Counted from the first letter of the stretch, positions 23,546-33,339 are shown. The stretch is DNA of 64,000 nt from Paenibacillus lactis (GCF_017873605.1 NZ_JAGGKI010000005.1:339059-403058), one strand, 5' to 3'. Notes: generated by a model not told the origin, from the sequence alone. A program made the numbers and translations.

Positions 23546-23671
23546 GCAGATTACGCAAGATGCATGTGGGAAAGTCTGCATGTGTTCGAATAAGACCACT
23601 AACTAGAAAGTCCGGAGCAAAAAAGGGACGCAGTCCCATCCAGTATTCGATTCGCATTCAAGCTAAACGAA

Positions 23672-23712
23672 AAAGCCAGCCACCGGTTAGATACCGGCGA
23701 CTGGCTGCTTAA
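23672..23712 (-). terminator. Terminator of the PAF-acetylhydrolase-like gene
   Basis: Long hairpin AAGCAGCCAG ... CTGGCTTTTTC with an inner CCGGT/ACCGG stem, 66 bases beyond the stop of the minus-strand gene at 23778. Confidence 0.75.
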
Positions 23713-23777
23713 ATGTGACGATAGTCTTTGTTTACTTAATAAGGGAGCATGCCGAAATCGGCTGCTTGTTCCATCAT

Positions 23778-25283
23778 TTATAATAGCGAGGTTGCGAACT
23801 TCATCTCGGGAAAGCGGCTATCCGGTCCTTTCATTAAGTTTCCGCCTTGATTTTTCAGATACATGTCAAAGAAATCCAGCATATAGGCATTAATAACGGT
23901 GCTCGCTCTTTCAGGTGCAGTTTTTCCCGTAATGCCCAGCAATTTGAAAATAGGAGAAATGAACTGGACATCGGTAAAATTCAAATGCTCCGTATTTTCA
24001 ATATAGAGGACTTGTCCCCCTTCGCCGACCGTTTCGCGCATCCGTTTAAGCTCCAGCTTTTTATCTTCCGTTACTTGATCCATCCACTCTCTTGTTGAGC
24101 CCATACGGTCAAGCTCTGCATCCGTGTAAACCCGGTCATCCCTCACCATTTTTAATCGTTCATATTCGGTTTCCGAGTGGATGAATAAAAACGGCTTTTT
24201 CAGCCCCTCTCTGTCACGCAGTCGGTAAAGGCCTCCGTCCAAGTCTATTCCAGCCGTGATTCGCGGATCGAAAGCAGCGTCATAGGCCGTCGCTCCGCCG
24301 ATGGAATGACCAAACACCCCGACATGCTTGAGATCCATTTTCCCTTTAAAACGACTTGGAATCTGCCCCGATTGGATAAGCTCGAACTGGTCCAGCACAA
24401 AGGCCACATCATCTGTTAAAACTTTTCCCAATTTGTCGCGATTTCCGCTTTCGGTTCGGTAATCGTGGTCGGGCGAAAATAAGTCGTTGGTTGTGCTGGT
24501 CGTAATTCGACCGTCCGGAAACTCTGTTGCAAATGTATTGAAGGTATGGTCGATCACGGCGACGATATATCCGTGACTCGCGAGATTTTCGGCTTGCGAC
24601 GTATGGAGGAACCTGGAGGAGCCAAAGCCGGGATTCGCAAGGATCAGCGGGTATGTAGTCTGTGCTGAAGAGACTTCGGCCTCGGAATAAGCATGACTGG
24701 ATACGTACTTCAAGTGTTGAAAAGTAAACCCGGGAAGGCCGTAGTTCGCCGCCATGTAACTTAGAATCCGGGTATCAGGGATAAAAGGAGCGTACTGCCC
24801 GGTGCCGGCTTGAGCCGGATACCATACCTGAACCATCAATTCCCTCTTCCCTGTCGCGGTTGTACCGAATGTCTCCTCCCGGCTTGAATCGATGAAATGA
24901 AAAGCTTGCGTGCCTACCTTAAACTCGCCGGTTGGCTCCGGAAAGCTGAATACGGGAAACACATACTGAAAGCACGCTGTCGCGATTAACCCCATCCCAA
25001 TAAAAAGGCGGCCCAGCATCCCGCGGATTCTCGAAGCAGTCTGAACGACTGCCGGTGCTTTGAAAGCGTCGATCAGTGAAAGAATAAGCATCAGGAGCGT
25101 AAATCCGTATAAAAACAATAGCTGAACCCTGTATCCTTCGACAAGCAAATGGATCACTATAAAAATGGAGCCTGCTCCGCTTGTCAGGAGCAAAGCTGAT
25201 CTTCGGATACGTGGATTGACTACGAACTGGAATGCCAACAAACACGCACTCGAAAAGAATAGCAGTATTTCAAAAAACCTCAC
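23778..25283 (-). CDS. Alpha/beta hydrolase, platelet-activating-factor acetylhydrolase-like
   Basis: 501 residues. Three or four N-terminal membrane helices (residues 5-120) precede a PAF-acetylhydrolase-type alpha/beta hydrolase. The block ELMVQVWYPAQAG, the oxyanion region YPLILANPGFGSS and the nucleophile elbow GVFGHSIGG (Ser near 330) are clear. D (DLDGGLY) and H (ENTEHLNFTD) complete the triad. The expected reaction is hydrolysis of a short acyl ester or a lipid; the substrate is unknown. The catalytic domain should face outwards or lie at the membrane surface. Monocistronic, with a terminator at 23672-23712. Confidence 0.85.
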   Translation of the reverse strand: MRFFEILLFFSSACLLAFQFVVNPRIRRSALLLTSGAGSIFIVIHLLVEGYRVQLLFLYGFTLLMLILSLIDAFKAPAVVQTASRIRGMLGRLFIGMGLIATACFQYVFPVFSFPEPTGEFKVGTQAFHFIDSSREETFGTTATGKRELMVQVWYPAQAGTGQYAPFIPDTRILSYMAANYGLPGFTFQHLKYVSSHAYSEAEVSSAQTTYPLILANPGFGSSRFLHTSQAENLASHGYIVAVIDHTFNTFATEFPDGRITTSTTNDLFSPDHDYRTESGNRDKLGKVLTDDVAFVLDQFELIQSGQIPSRFKGKMDLKHVGVFGHSIGGATAYDAAFDPRITAGIDLDGGLYRLRDREGLKKPFLFIHSETEYERLKMVRDDRVYTDAELDRMGSTREWMDQVTEDKKLELKRMRETVGEGGQVLYIENTEHLNFTDVQFISPIFKLLGITGKTAPERASTVINAYMLDFFDMYLKNQGGNLMKGPDSRFPEMKFATSLL

Positions 25284-25464
25284 GCCAACTCCCCCTTAAT
25301 AATAATCCTATCCAGGGAGTATTTTAGAGGAGCCGCCAGGTTGGTACCATTGATTTAGGTGACATATCCCTTACACGCTTGTAAGGATGCACGATGATGT
25401 GCGGGAAAGGCCCGGATCATCCATGGATATTAACGCCGATAAGACGTTCTTTAGTCATTAAAAT

Positions 25465-25485
25465 AACCCGCGCAAGGCGCGGGTT
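25465..25485 (-). terminator. Hairpin terminator, probably of the oxidoreductase operon
   Basis: Perfect AACCCGCGC/GCGCGGGTT stem with a 3-base loop, followed on the minus strand by TTATTTTAAT. It lies about 180 bases beyond the last gene of the sugar operon (stop at 25666). Confidence 0.6.
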
Positions 25486-25519
25486 CCAATGGACGATTTC
25501 CTTGTCTATCGACAGTCTT

Positions 25520-25660
25520 GAATGCGTTCGACGAAATGCAGAGGCATCCACGAAGACAAGGATACGTATAAAGATCGGTATTTGATCGAATACATTCTTA
25601 ATAAAACGAAAAATAATCGGCGCTTGGCGACCCGCTATGACAGGTCAGCGTTTCACGACC
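25520..25660 (+). pseudogene. IS5-type transposase C-terminal relic
   Basis: The plus-strand frame reads DKDTYKDRYLIEYILNKTKN and then NRRLATRYDRSAFHD. This matches the conserved YKxRHxVExxFxKxKxxRRIATRYDK end of IS5-group transposases, including the final catalytic Glu position (IE). Nothing of the N-terminal part or the inverted repeats remains. A relic of an old insertion. Confidence 0.72.
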
Positions 25661-25665
25661 CTTCC

Positions 25666-26742
25666 CTAATCAAAATAAACGGTTTTTCCTGTTTCCGCCG
25701 ATATATATACCGCTTCTAATATTTGCGAAACAATCATCGCTTCCCTCGGTTTAACCAGGGGCTCGGTATCGTTCACGATACTGTGAATCCATTGTTTGGC
25801 TTCATATTCGAAATCCGTTAATTCTTCTCCCCTGAACAGCTCTCTTGCATTCGGATTCACCTCGATTTTATTGAGGAACAAGCTTCCGTCCCGCTCGCCG
25901 TTGATCCGCAGTTCATTTTTGGCAAAATCCGCCCCGCCCTTCGTTCCGCACAGCAGGTTGCCGCCGCTTTCCGCAATGTTGAGGGCCCAACTGGTTTCAA
26001 TGATGACCGTCGCACCATTTTTAAATTTCACATACCCGAACGCCGAATCTTCGACCTCGAATTCGCTCGGATCCCAGGATCCCCATTCGTTCGCGGCATT
26101 TTCGGTAAACTTCAGCTTATGGAAGGTACTACCGACGACGCTCTCCGGCTCATAGTTATCCATCAGCCACAGGATCAGATCCAGGGAGTGGGTTCCAATA
26201 TCGATCATCGGACCGCCCCCCTGCTTCTCTTTATCCAGAAACACGCCCCAGGTAGGCACGCCTCGTCTTCGGGTAGCGACCGCTTTGGCAAAATAGATAT
26301 CCCCAAGCTCCCCGTCGGCGATCATCTTCTTTAGCAGCTGGCTCTTGGCGTTGGAACGGTTCTGGTATCCGACGGTGAGCTTCTTGCCTGTTCGCAAGTG
26401 GGCTTCGTACATCGCTTTGGCCTCGGCGCCTGTGACGGCCATCGGTTTTTCGCACATGACATGTTTGCCGCTTTCGAGCGCATCAATGGAAATTGCCGCG
26501 TGTGAGCTGTTCGGTGTTAGCACATGAACAACCTCGATCTCTTCCATCGCCAGCAGATCCTTGTAATCCGTAAACACCTTTGCGTCTGGCGTGCCGTATT
26601 TTTGGGCGGCTTCCTCGGCTCGTTCCGGCTTCAAGTCGCAGAAGGCCACCATCTGTACGTTATCCAACTTGGACAAACATGGCATATGCTTCCCGCCCGC
26701 AATCATCCCGCAGCCGATAATCCCGACTTTTACGGTTCTCAT
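25666..26742 (-). CDS. Gfo/Idh/MocA family oxidoreductase (1)
   Basis: 358 residues. The NAD(P)-binding Rossmann N-terminus has GIIGCGMIAGGKH (residues 7-19), and the catalytic Lys motif is CEKPMAV (near residue 96). The C-terminal substrate domain has the PMIDIGTHSLDLILW motif. Acts on a sugar, inositol or sugar acid by hydride transfer; substrate unknown. It follows a second family member by 18 bases, in an operon with a sugar ABC transporter, so it probably acts on the imported sugar. Confidence 0.88.
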   Translation of the reverse strand: MRTVKVGIIGCGMIAGGKHMPCLSKLDNVQMVAFCDLKPERAEEAAQKYGTPDAKVFTDYKDLLAMEEIEVVHVLTPNSSHAAISIDALESGKHVMCEKPMAVTGAEAKAMYEAHLRTGKKLTVGYQNRSNAKSQLLKKMIADGELGDIYFAKAVATRRRGVPTWGVFLDKEKQGGGPMIDIGTHSLDLILWLMDNYEPESVVGSTFHKLKFTENAANEWGSWDPSEFEVEDSAFGYVKFKNGATVIIETSWALNIAESGGNLLCGTKGGADFAKNELRINGERDGSLFLNKIEVNPNARELFRGEELTDFEYEAKQWIHSIVNDTEPLVKPREAMIVSQILEAVYISAETGKTVYFD

Positions 26743-26760
26743 GGAATCCCCTCCCCCGCG

Positions 26761-27744
26761 TTATTTGAACTCCACCGTTCGGTTTTCCTTATGTGCGATG
26801 TAGGCCCCTTCCAGCAGCTCCGTCAATTTCGTCCCGTCCTCCAGTCCGAAAGGCATCGGCTTGTCATCAAGCAACGCATCTGCCCACTGGATGATCGGAA
26901 GCGGCTGCTCTTTAGGGAGCTGAGTCGGTGAGATCCATCCCGAAAAAGGTAGCTCGAGCTTCTTCGAGATGACTCGAACGGAATCATCCGAGATCATCAA
27001 GGTGCCCTCCGTACCGTAAATCTCAAGGGCCGAAGGGGTTCTGTACGTCACAAGGCTCGTTTCGACCAATGCGACCGCGTTGTTGACGAACTCAATGGAG
27101 CACTGCGCGTTATCCTCTACTGCCCGATGGGTGAAGTAATGGAACATGGATGTGATTCTTTTGGGCTGACCCAACATCCAACTGGCTAAGTACATCGGAT
27201 GACATCCCAAATCCATCATGGCTCCGCCCCCGGTTTGCTTCTCATCATACCAGTAGTCGGGGAGCCAATTATTCAGAGCACCGTCGTGGCCGTTTCGAAT
27301 GCGCAAAAGCGTCACGTCCCCTAATACATGGTCATCGATCAGCTGCTTCGCAAACAATTGGTGCGGCCTTGTACGGGCGGGAAAAGAAATGCAGAACTTG
27401 ACGCCTGCTTTGCGTACCGCCGCAGAAATCCGATTGCATTCTTCAACAGTAAGAGCCATCGCTTTCTCGGTAAAAATATGCTTGCCGGCCTCCGCGGCAG
27501 CGACCATGACGTCGGCGTGCATGCTTGTAGGGGCATCCACCACAACGCCGTCGATGTCTTCCCGCCGTAGCAGCTTATCCAAATCCGCTTCAAAATCCGC
27601 TCCCAATCGGGCAGCCCATTCCCTTCCGCGTTCAGGCTGTTCGTCCCAGACGGCCGCGAGCTTCACGTTACCGTGAGATTGCAGCTTTCTTGCATAATCC
27701 TCTGCATGCACATGCCACTTACTTAGCATCGCAACGTTCAACAT
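26761..27744 (-). CDS. Gfo/Idh/MocA family oxidoreductase (2)
   Basis: 327 residues. The Rossmann start is degenerate (LNVAMLSKWHVHAEDYARKL; the glycine motif is replaced by KWHVHAEDY, as in some sub-families). The catalytic motif TEKAMAL (near residue 93) and AMMDLGCHPMYLASWML are present. Likely NAD(P)-linked sugar dehydrogenase or a subunit partner of the next gene. Transcribed with oxidoreductase 1; a spacer of about 135 bp separates it from the binding protein gene. Confidence 0.86.
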   Translation of the reverse strand: MLNVAMLSKWHVHAEDYARKLQSHGNVKLAAVWDEQPERGREWAARLGADFEADLDKLLRREDIDGVVVDAPTSMHADVMVAAAEAGKHIFTEKAMALTVEECNRISAAVRKAGVKFCISFPARTRPHQLFAKQLIDDHVLGDVTLLRIRNGHDGALNNWLPDYWYDEKQTGGGAMMDLGCHPMYLASWMLGQPKRITSMFHYFTHRAVEDNAQCSIEFVNNAVALVETSLVTYRTPSALEIYGTEGTLMISDDSVRVISKKLELPFSGWISPTQLPKEQPLPIIQWADALLDDKPMPFGLEDGTKLTELLEGAYIAHKENRTVEFK

Positions 27745-27880
27745 GCTTCTTCCCTCCGTAACCGTTTATATTTTTTCACCGAATTTTACACACTCAAAGG
27801 GAGGCGGCGATATAAACAAGGTTAAGAAAGTGATTGGGGATGGAGCGGCACCATCCACACCATCCCGCAATCTTCCTTCA

Positions 27881-29572
27881 TTAGAACCCTACATCATCCC
27901 GTTCCGCAGCTTTTTGAGCCACGAACTCCGCCATTTCCTCCACGCCGGCCGCTCTGAATTTTTCCTGAACACTATGAAGCATATTTAGAGCCTCTTCATC
28001 GGACGCCGCAAAAAAGGCCTTCTTAAATTCCTCATCAAAATTCAAACTGCTGGTTTTATCGATATATTCCTGATATTTAGGCCACTCTCTTGCAAGGTAG
28101 CTCACGCTTACTTTATCTATGATTTTGATCGGCATTCTTGCTGAGAAGCTCTCCTCCAGCTTTTGCCACTCGGTTTTTTGATCCTCAGGCGTAGGCCAAG
28201 TGACTTCCGAGGAGAAGGCCCCGATAAATCTTCCCGGAAGATAATTGAGCCCTGCGTCTCTTTTCAGATCCGGGTTGTCATCGAATTGCTTTTTCACATC
28301 CGGAATCCATTGAGGGATCCCGTTTTCCATCGTGTAGTGCGTTCCTTCGATCCCGAAATACGCAAGCAATCGGCCCTCTTCGCTGTTGACATAATCAATG
28401 TACCGCAATGCCGCATCAGGATCTTTAATGTCCGCGCTTAAGAACAGGACAGGGAACCCGGAACGGCCCGGCTTTTCCACTTGCGTTCGAATGTTTCCGC
28501 TCTTGTTCTTCATCGGTCCGAGCAGCTCATATTGCATTTCCGGATTCGTCTTATACAGCGTTTTTTGTAAATCCGCCAGCATCGGCTGGGCTCCGAATAC
28601 GGCAAGCTTGCCGGTCGTCAGCTTTTCATTCGCCGTTGTGCTCGTATTGTTAAAGGCTTCAAGATCGAACAAACCTTCCGTTATTAATTTTCTCATGTAT
28701 AACAGTCTGGCTTCATGATCCTTGGATTGCGTCCAGTGGATCAGTTTTCCGTCGACTTCACGGTAGTCCGAAATCGTGTAATCCGTCCACCCGGCAAGGA
28801 ATTGGCCGTAATCCCATCCATTCCACATGGTTCCGGCCGGGATAACCGGCTTTCCGCCAATATCCTTGAAACCGCCATCCCGGATCTTGACCAATAGCTC
28901 ATATAGCTCTTCCTGCGTATCAATATCCTCCGCTTTCACATTTAAGGCTTTCAGGATATCTCCCCTGGCAAACAGGCCGTAGTTCCAATTATGAATGCTC
29001 TCCGGGGTTCCGTCCGGGGTCTCCGTAGGAATGAGATATGTCTTGCCCTCAAATTCGGGGCTGTTGAGATCGAACTCGGCAAAATCCTTCGCAATCCCGG
29101 TCGTCACAAGTCTTTTTACATTCGGGTATTTATCGAGATAAGGGGTTAAATCCAGAAGCTGTCCTTCCGTGGCCGCCTTCTTGATGACTTGTCCTTCTCC
29201 TCCTGTCGTAGACCAGAAAGGTGCGTTTACGATATCCGGAACCGTACCGGAAGCAAAGATGGTGTTCAGTTTCTCGACTTCGCTCGTTGTAATGGATTCA
29301 AGTTTTAATGTGACCCCGGTTTTCTCCCTGATCTGCCCGGCAACGGGATTATTCTCCTGGTCCTGCGGGAAACCGGCTCCGCCGCCATTCCAGGCACTGA
29401 GGAAAGTCAAGGTGACCGGCTTTATTTCTTCAGTCCCTGACTCTTTTGGACCCGGTTCATTCGTGCCTGCTTCCTCTTTACCGCCCGATCCTGTGCATGC
29501 CGTCATTGTCATGAAAAGCAGCAAAGCGATTAGTGCCATGCCAAGAACACTCCTGCGCTTGTTCTTTCTCAT
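27881..29572 (-). CDS. ABC transporter sugar-binding lipoprotein (LipO-like)
   Basis: About 563 residues. The lipoprotein signal peptide has the lipobox MTAC (Cys near residue 27), then an acidic linker (GGKEEAGTNEPG). The body is the large extracellular solute-binding protein family of Paenibacillus (LipO/YtcQ-like; VTLTFLSAWNGGG near 60, GNIRTQVEKPGRSGFPVLF mid). Binds an oligosaccharide outside the cell and delivers it to the two LplB/LplC-like permeases encoded upstream. AAGGGGATT precedes the ATG at 29572, which I prefer over the ATG at 29590. Confidence 0.87.
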   Translation of the reverse strand: MRKNKRRSVLGMALIALLLFMTMTACTGSGGKEEAGTNEPGPKESGTEEIKPVTLTFLSAWNGGGAGFPQDQENNPVAGQIREKTGVTLKLESITTSEVEKLNTIFASGTVPDIVNAPFWSTTGGEGQVIKKAATEGQLLDLTPYLDKYPNVKRLVTTGIAKDFAEFDLNSPEFEGKTYLIPTETPDGTPESIHNWNYGLFARGDILKALNVKAEDIDTQEELYELLVKIRDGGFKDIGGKPVIPAGTMWNGWDYGQFLAGWTDYTISDYREVDGKLIHWTQSKDHEARLLYMRKLITEGLFDLEAFNNTSTTANEKLTTGKLAVFGAQPMLADLQKTLYKTNPEMQYELLGPMKNKSGNIRTQVEKPGRSGFPVLFLSADIKDPDAALRYIDYVNSEEGRLLAYFGIEGTHYTMENGIPQWIPDVKKQFDDNPDLKRDAGLNYLPGRFIGAFSSEVTWPTPEDQKTEWQKLEESFSARMPIKIIDKVSVSYLAREWPKYQEYIDKTSSLNFDEEFKKAFFAASDEEALNMLHSVQEKFRAAGVEEMAEFVAQKAAERDDVGF

Positions 29573-29628
29573 CCTACAATCCCCTTCCATTGGAAGTTTT
29601 ATATAAGAGGCTTAGCCTTTTATACCAG

Positions 29629-30555
29629 CTACTCCTTAAGAGAACCGACCAACACGCCTTTGACAAAATATTTCTGAAGAAATGGATACACACAAATGAT
29701 CGGGGTCGTAATAATGATGACGAACGTCATCCTCAAGGCTTCCGGCGTTACGCCTCGCAGCTCCATCTGGGTTTCGGTCATGTTCTGAATCGCAGATCCG
29801 CTATTTCCCGACGACGACGTCATCGACTGGAAGGACGCTTCGCTGATCATCTTGTTCAGGAACGTGGCGGCAGGCTGCAGGTTCTCATTCTGTATGAAGA
29901 ACTGACCGGTAAACCAGTCATTCCACACGCCCACCCCGACAAACAAGGCAATGGTAGCAAGCACCGGCATCGAGAGAGGCAGGATGATTCTTGCAAATAC
30001 GGACAACTCGCTTGCTCCGTCGATTCGGGCCGATTCCGAGAGCCCCTCCGGGATCCCGTCAAAGAAGGTTTTCATAATAATCGCATTGAAGAAATTGTAT
30101 AACGATGGCAGCACCAATACCCAAAACGTATCCAGGATGTGGATTTGCCGGAACAGGATAAACGTCGGGATAAGACCTCCGCTGAACAACGTGGTGAAGA
30201 AAAAGAAGAATACGATATATTTTCTTCCGGGCAGCCCTTTCCGCGAAAGCGCGTAGGCTAATAAGGCCGTCAGAAATACGGAGACTACCGTTACGACAAC
30301 GGTTCGGGTAATGGAAATGAAGAACGAATTCAAGATCAATGAGTTGCTGAACGCTTTCGCATAGTTCTCTAATGTAAACACTCTAGGAAAAAAATAGATT
30401 CCGCCCTTCATCGCATCGTAGCCGTCATTGAAAGATAGGGCCAGGAAATAGATAAATGGATATAGCGCCGTAGCGCAGAATAAAAACAGCACCGTATAGT
30501 TGAGCGTCATGTACATTTTATCTGCCGGCGTCAGCCTCCTCGCACCCATACACAC
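29629..30555 (-). CDS. ABC transporter permease, LplC-like
   Basis: 308 residues with six membrane helices. The EAA loop that contacts the ATPase is EGLSESARIDGASELSVFAR (near residue 183). The protein ends PFLQKYFVKGVLVGSLKE, typical of LplC/YtcP-like sugar permeases. It lies 26 bases after the LplB-like gene in the same operon. No ATPase gene is present here; a shared MsmX-like ATPase elsewhere is usual for this group. Confidence 0.9.
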   Translation of the reverse strand: MCMGARRLTPADKMYMTLNYTVLFLFCATALYPFIYFLALSFNDGYDAMKGGIYFFPRVFTLENYAKAFSNSLILNSFFISITRTVVVTVVSVFLTALLAYALSRKGLPGRKYIVFFFFFTTLFSGGLIPTFILFRQIHILDTFWVLVLPSLYNFFNAIIMKTFFDGIPEGLSESARIDGASELSVFARIILPLSMPVLATIALFVGVGVWNDWFTGQFFIQNENLQPAATFLNKMISEASFQSMTSSSGNSGSAIQNMTETQMELRGVTPEALRMTFVIIITTPIICVYPFLQKYFVKGVLVGSLKE

Positions 30556-30581
30556 ACCTCCTTATCTTGAGTACCAGCCTA

Positions 30582-31532
30582 TTACCATAGCGATACGTTA
30601 CTCACACGTCTGGATATATTGTTGACAGCCACAATGAGCAGCAGCGAAATCGCGGACTTGAATAATCCTATCGCCGTGGAATAGGCGAGTTGCCCCTGCT
30701 GGAGGCCGGTTTTTAAGACATAGGTGTCCAAGATCTCCGAGACGCTTAGCGTTGCCGGGGACTGCATCAGCCAGATTTGGTCAAAGCCGGCGTTCAGGAT
30801 TCCGCTGAGGGAGAAGATCAGCAGTATGCCGATCGTTGGAGTAAGGCATGGCAGCGTGATCTTAAATAGCTTGCTCCACCTTCCTGCCCCGTCGATTTCG
30901 GCTGCCTCATACAAATGCGGATCGATATTCGTTAACGCGGCTAAATAAATGATCGAACCCCAGCCTACACCCTTCCAGATGTCGGAGATGATAACCAAGG
31001 GATAGAATAATTCCGGCTTTCCCATAAAAAAGATCGGATCCAAACCCATTTGGAATCGAATGTCATTGATAAGCCCTACGTTCGGAGACAGGATTTTTTG
31101 AAGCAAGGTCACGACAACGACCCACGACACGAAGTGCGGCAGATAGGAAATCGTCTGAAACACTCTTTTGATTCTTTTGTGCATGACGGCATTGAGCATT
31201 AAGGCCAGGATCAATGGTGCCGGAAATCCGAAAATAAGTTTCAGGGCGCTAATGGATAACGTATTTCGGAGCACATCGTAAAAGCTGGAATCGTTCAAAA
31301 ACTGTTCGAAATATTTAAAGCCTGCCCACGGACTCCCCAAGATCCCCAGATTGAATTTGAAGTCTTTGAATGCGATTAAGATGCCGTACATCGGATAATA
31401 GGCAAACACCAGAAACCAGATAATCGCAGGAAGCAAAAACAAATAGATGTGCCTGAATTGCCAGATTTTAGAGAGCTTCTTATTCTTTTTTAATTGCTCA
31501 AATCCAGGGATAACAGCACCTTTGGGTACCAC
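30582..31532 (-). CDS. ABC transporter permease, LplB-like
   Basis: 316 residues with six helices. The EAA loop is DPHLYEAAEIDGAGRWSKLF (near residue 200). The N-terminus carries the YLFLLPAIIWFLVFAYYPMY segment of LplB/YtcO-like permeases. A GTG start at 31532 lies behind GGAGGTGTTCGGAGA. First gene of the operon. The cre and palindrome sites at 31659-31702 lie upstream. Confidence 0.9.
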   Translation of the reverse strand: MVPKGAVIPGFEQLKKNKKLSKIWQFRHIYLFLLPAIIWFLVFAYYPMYGILIAFKDFKFNLGILGSPWAGFKYFEQFLNDSSFYDVLRNTLSISALKLIFGFPAPLILALMLNAVMHKRIKRVFQTISYLPHFVSWVVVVTLLQKILSPNVGLINDIRFQMGLDPIFFMGKPELFYPLVIISDIWKGVGWGSIIYLAALTNIDPHLYEAAEIDGAGRWSKLFKITLPCLTPTIGILLIFSLSGILNAGFDQIWLMQSPATLSVSEILDTYVLKTGLQQGQLAYSTAIGLFKSAISLLLIVAVNNISRRVSNVSLW

Positions 31533-31658
31533 TCTCCGAACACCTCCTCTACCTTCGTCGGATCGGATGGTTACGAATCCATTCCCGATCGATTGGGAAT
31601 AGAGCCAATGTCATTGGCTTCGATTTTCGATTATATATATCGACTGCCCCCTCCTTAC

Positions 31659-31672
31659 TGCAAGCGGTTTCA
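31659..31672 (-). promoter_or_regulatory. cre site (CcpA) before the sugar uptake operon
   Basis: TGAAACCGCTTGCA on the minus strand fits the TGWAANCGNTNWCA consensus at all but one position. It lies about 130 bases before the first gene, so carbon catabolite control is likely. Confidence 0.65.
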
Positions 31673-31689
31673 TTAAACGTTAGTTTAAA

Positions 31690-31702
31690 TATATTCAATA
31701 TA
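31690..31702. promoter_or_regulatory. Palindromic operator TATATTCAATATA
   Basis: Perfect 13-base palindrome around one central base, just upstream of the cre site. The identical 13-mer recurs at 31911-31923, and a related ATATTCAAT lies near 33345 before the GntR-LacI gene. Likely operator of that regulator. Confidence 0.6.
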
Positions 31703-31910
31703 CTGTTGAAATCATTCCATAATTTCTTCATTCCGGTAAAAGTATTTTTTGGCCGATAAAAGTACGGGTGGTTTCGTTGATTAATAATCGGGGGTTACAT
31801 CAAAAAGAAGCTGCTGGTGGCCTAGAGTGACCTCCTGTTCTTTAGGTTATTGAGAAATGGGGGGGGGTCTCCTTCTCCACCTTTCAGGCATTCCTTAAGC
31901 GAAGGCACAT

Positions 31911-31923
31911 TATATTCAATATA
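31911..31923. promoter_or_regulatory. Second copy of palindromic operator
   Basis: TATATTCAATATA, identical to 31690-31702, 221 bp away. It lies in the 635-bp gap between the operon and the regulator gene. The rest of that gap shows no gene. Confidence 0.55.
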
Positions 31924-32166
31924 TCCACATGAAATTGTGTGATCAAAAATGTGGTACGAAGTCAAACAGACTGGACATGGTTGGGAGGGCTTCTGCTGAA
32001 TTTCTTTATGGAGCTAGGACTTCTTATGGGAGGATTTCATGGGATGGAGTTGCAGATGACCTAGTAGAAGAGTCCGGGGAGCCGTCGCTTCCATGGTCAG
32101 ATTCGATCGAAAGCGCGTCGGACTCGTAATTAGGTTCCTTTTATATAGAGGAGACGGGGGTTGATA

Positions 32167-33339
32167 TCACAAAGCGGAGAAGACGTTTGTTCCCGTCGTC
32201 TCGCCAATCACCAATTCCGGCTCCACGAGGGTTTTGAAATATTTTCCTTGATGTCCGTCATCGCCGTTAATGACCTCAAGCAGGGTATAGGCCGCACGGT
32301 AGCCCATGTCCCGTTCAAACTGTTTAACATGCGTAAACGTGCTGTAGCCTTCGATGATGGAAGTCGGATCGTCAAAGCTGATGATGGAAATGTCCTCCGG
32401 CACCTTCAATCCAACCTGACGCGCAATCTGGTAGATTTTTACGGCAAGACTTCCATTTAGCGTAATATAGGCCGTTGCCATCCGGTTTTTGATATAGCGG
32501 TACAGCGGATGGGTTTCTGCTTGCTCCAGACTTCCAAGTTCAAAGCCGGTTACGATGTGGGCTGGGTTAATGAGTGCTCCCTTTTCCTTGAAGGCATTCA
32601 TATATCCATCGATCCGCTCTTGGACGGTAACGGTTTGTATGGGCGAATCGGAGCAGATGGCGATTTCACGGTGCCCCAGCTCCCACAGGTAATTGACCGC
32701 CATGTTAGCGCCGAGCCTGCCGTCTGATGCTATATAGTGCGTTTCCACCCCGGGAAGATAACGGTCAATGAGAACAAACGGAAACCCCGCAAATTTCATG
32801 CTTAGGATTTCCTCGTTGAATAATTCCTCATCAACCGGGAAGATCAATAAGCCTTCCACTCCGATGCTACTGCATGTCTTGATCGCTTCTTTTTCCTTAT
32901 CAATATCGCCCTCCGACAAATAGATCACGCAGCGGTAATCGTTCTCGTTGAGTGCTTGCTGAATGCCTTGTATAAGCCGAATCGTAAAATAATCATAGAT
33001 GCTGGGCAGAATCAGGCCTATTAGCCGCGTCCCCATTTCTCCGCTAGCTTTATCGACAGGCTTCACGGAGTTTATTGGAGAAGTCGCCGACATTTCAGGT
33101 TCAGGCTCACTTACAAAAGTCCCCTTCCCGGGCACCCTGGTTATGATTTTTTCGTTAACCAGGCCGGCCAGGGCATTAACGACCGTAATCTTGCTGACTC
33201 CGAAACGCTCCATGAGGTCTTTTTCCGTAGGAATACGGTCTCCAACCTTCAATACATTCGACGATATCAAGTCGCGTATATACTCTTGAACCCTCTGATA
33301 CAAAGGCATTCTTTCCGTAGAGCTCAATCGAATCACCAC
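32167..33339 (-). CDS. GntR-LacI hybrid transcriptional regulator (AraR-like)
   Basis: 390 residues. A GntR winged HTH at residues 8-75 (PLYQRVQEYIRDLI; RIPTEKDLMERFGVSKITV) is joined to a LacI/periplasmic-binding effector domain from about 105 (RLIGLILPSI, GVEGLLIFPVD, FVLIDRYLPG, ISIISFDDP). This AraR-type arrangement represses sugar genes until the sugar binds. It is transcribed in the same direction as the downstream uptake operon but separated by 635 bp. Operator-like sequence TTGAATATGTTTAATATATA covers its own start region, so autoregulation is likely. Confidence 0.9.
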   Translation of the reverse strand: MVIRLSSTERMPLYQRVQEYIRDLISSNVLKVGDRIPTEKDLMERFGVSKITVVNALAGLVNEKIITRVPGKGTFVSEPEPEMSATSPINSVKPVDKASGEMGTRLIGLILPSIYDYFTIRLIQGIQQALNENDYRCVIYLSEGDIDKEKEAIKTCSSIGVEGLLIFPVDEELFNEEILSMKFAGFPFVLIDRYLPGVETHYIASDGRLGANMAVNYLWELGHREIAICSDSPIQTVTVQERIDGYMNAFKEKGALINPAHIVTGFELGSLEQAETHPLYRYIKNRMATAYITLNGSLAVKIYQIARQVGLKVPEDISIISFDDPTSIIEGYSTFTHVKQFERDMGYRAAYTLLEVINGDDGHQGKYFKTLVEPELVIGETTGTNVFSAL

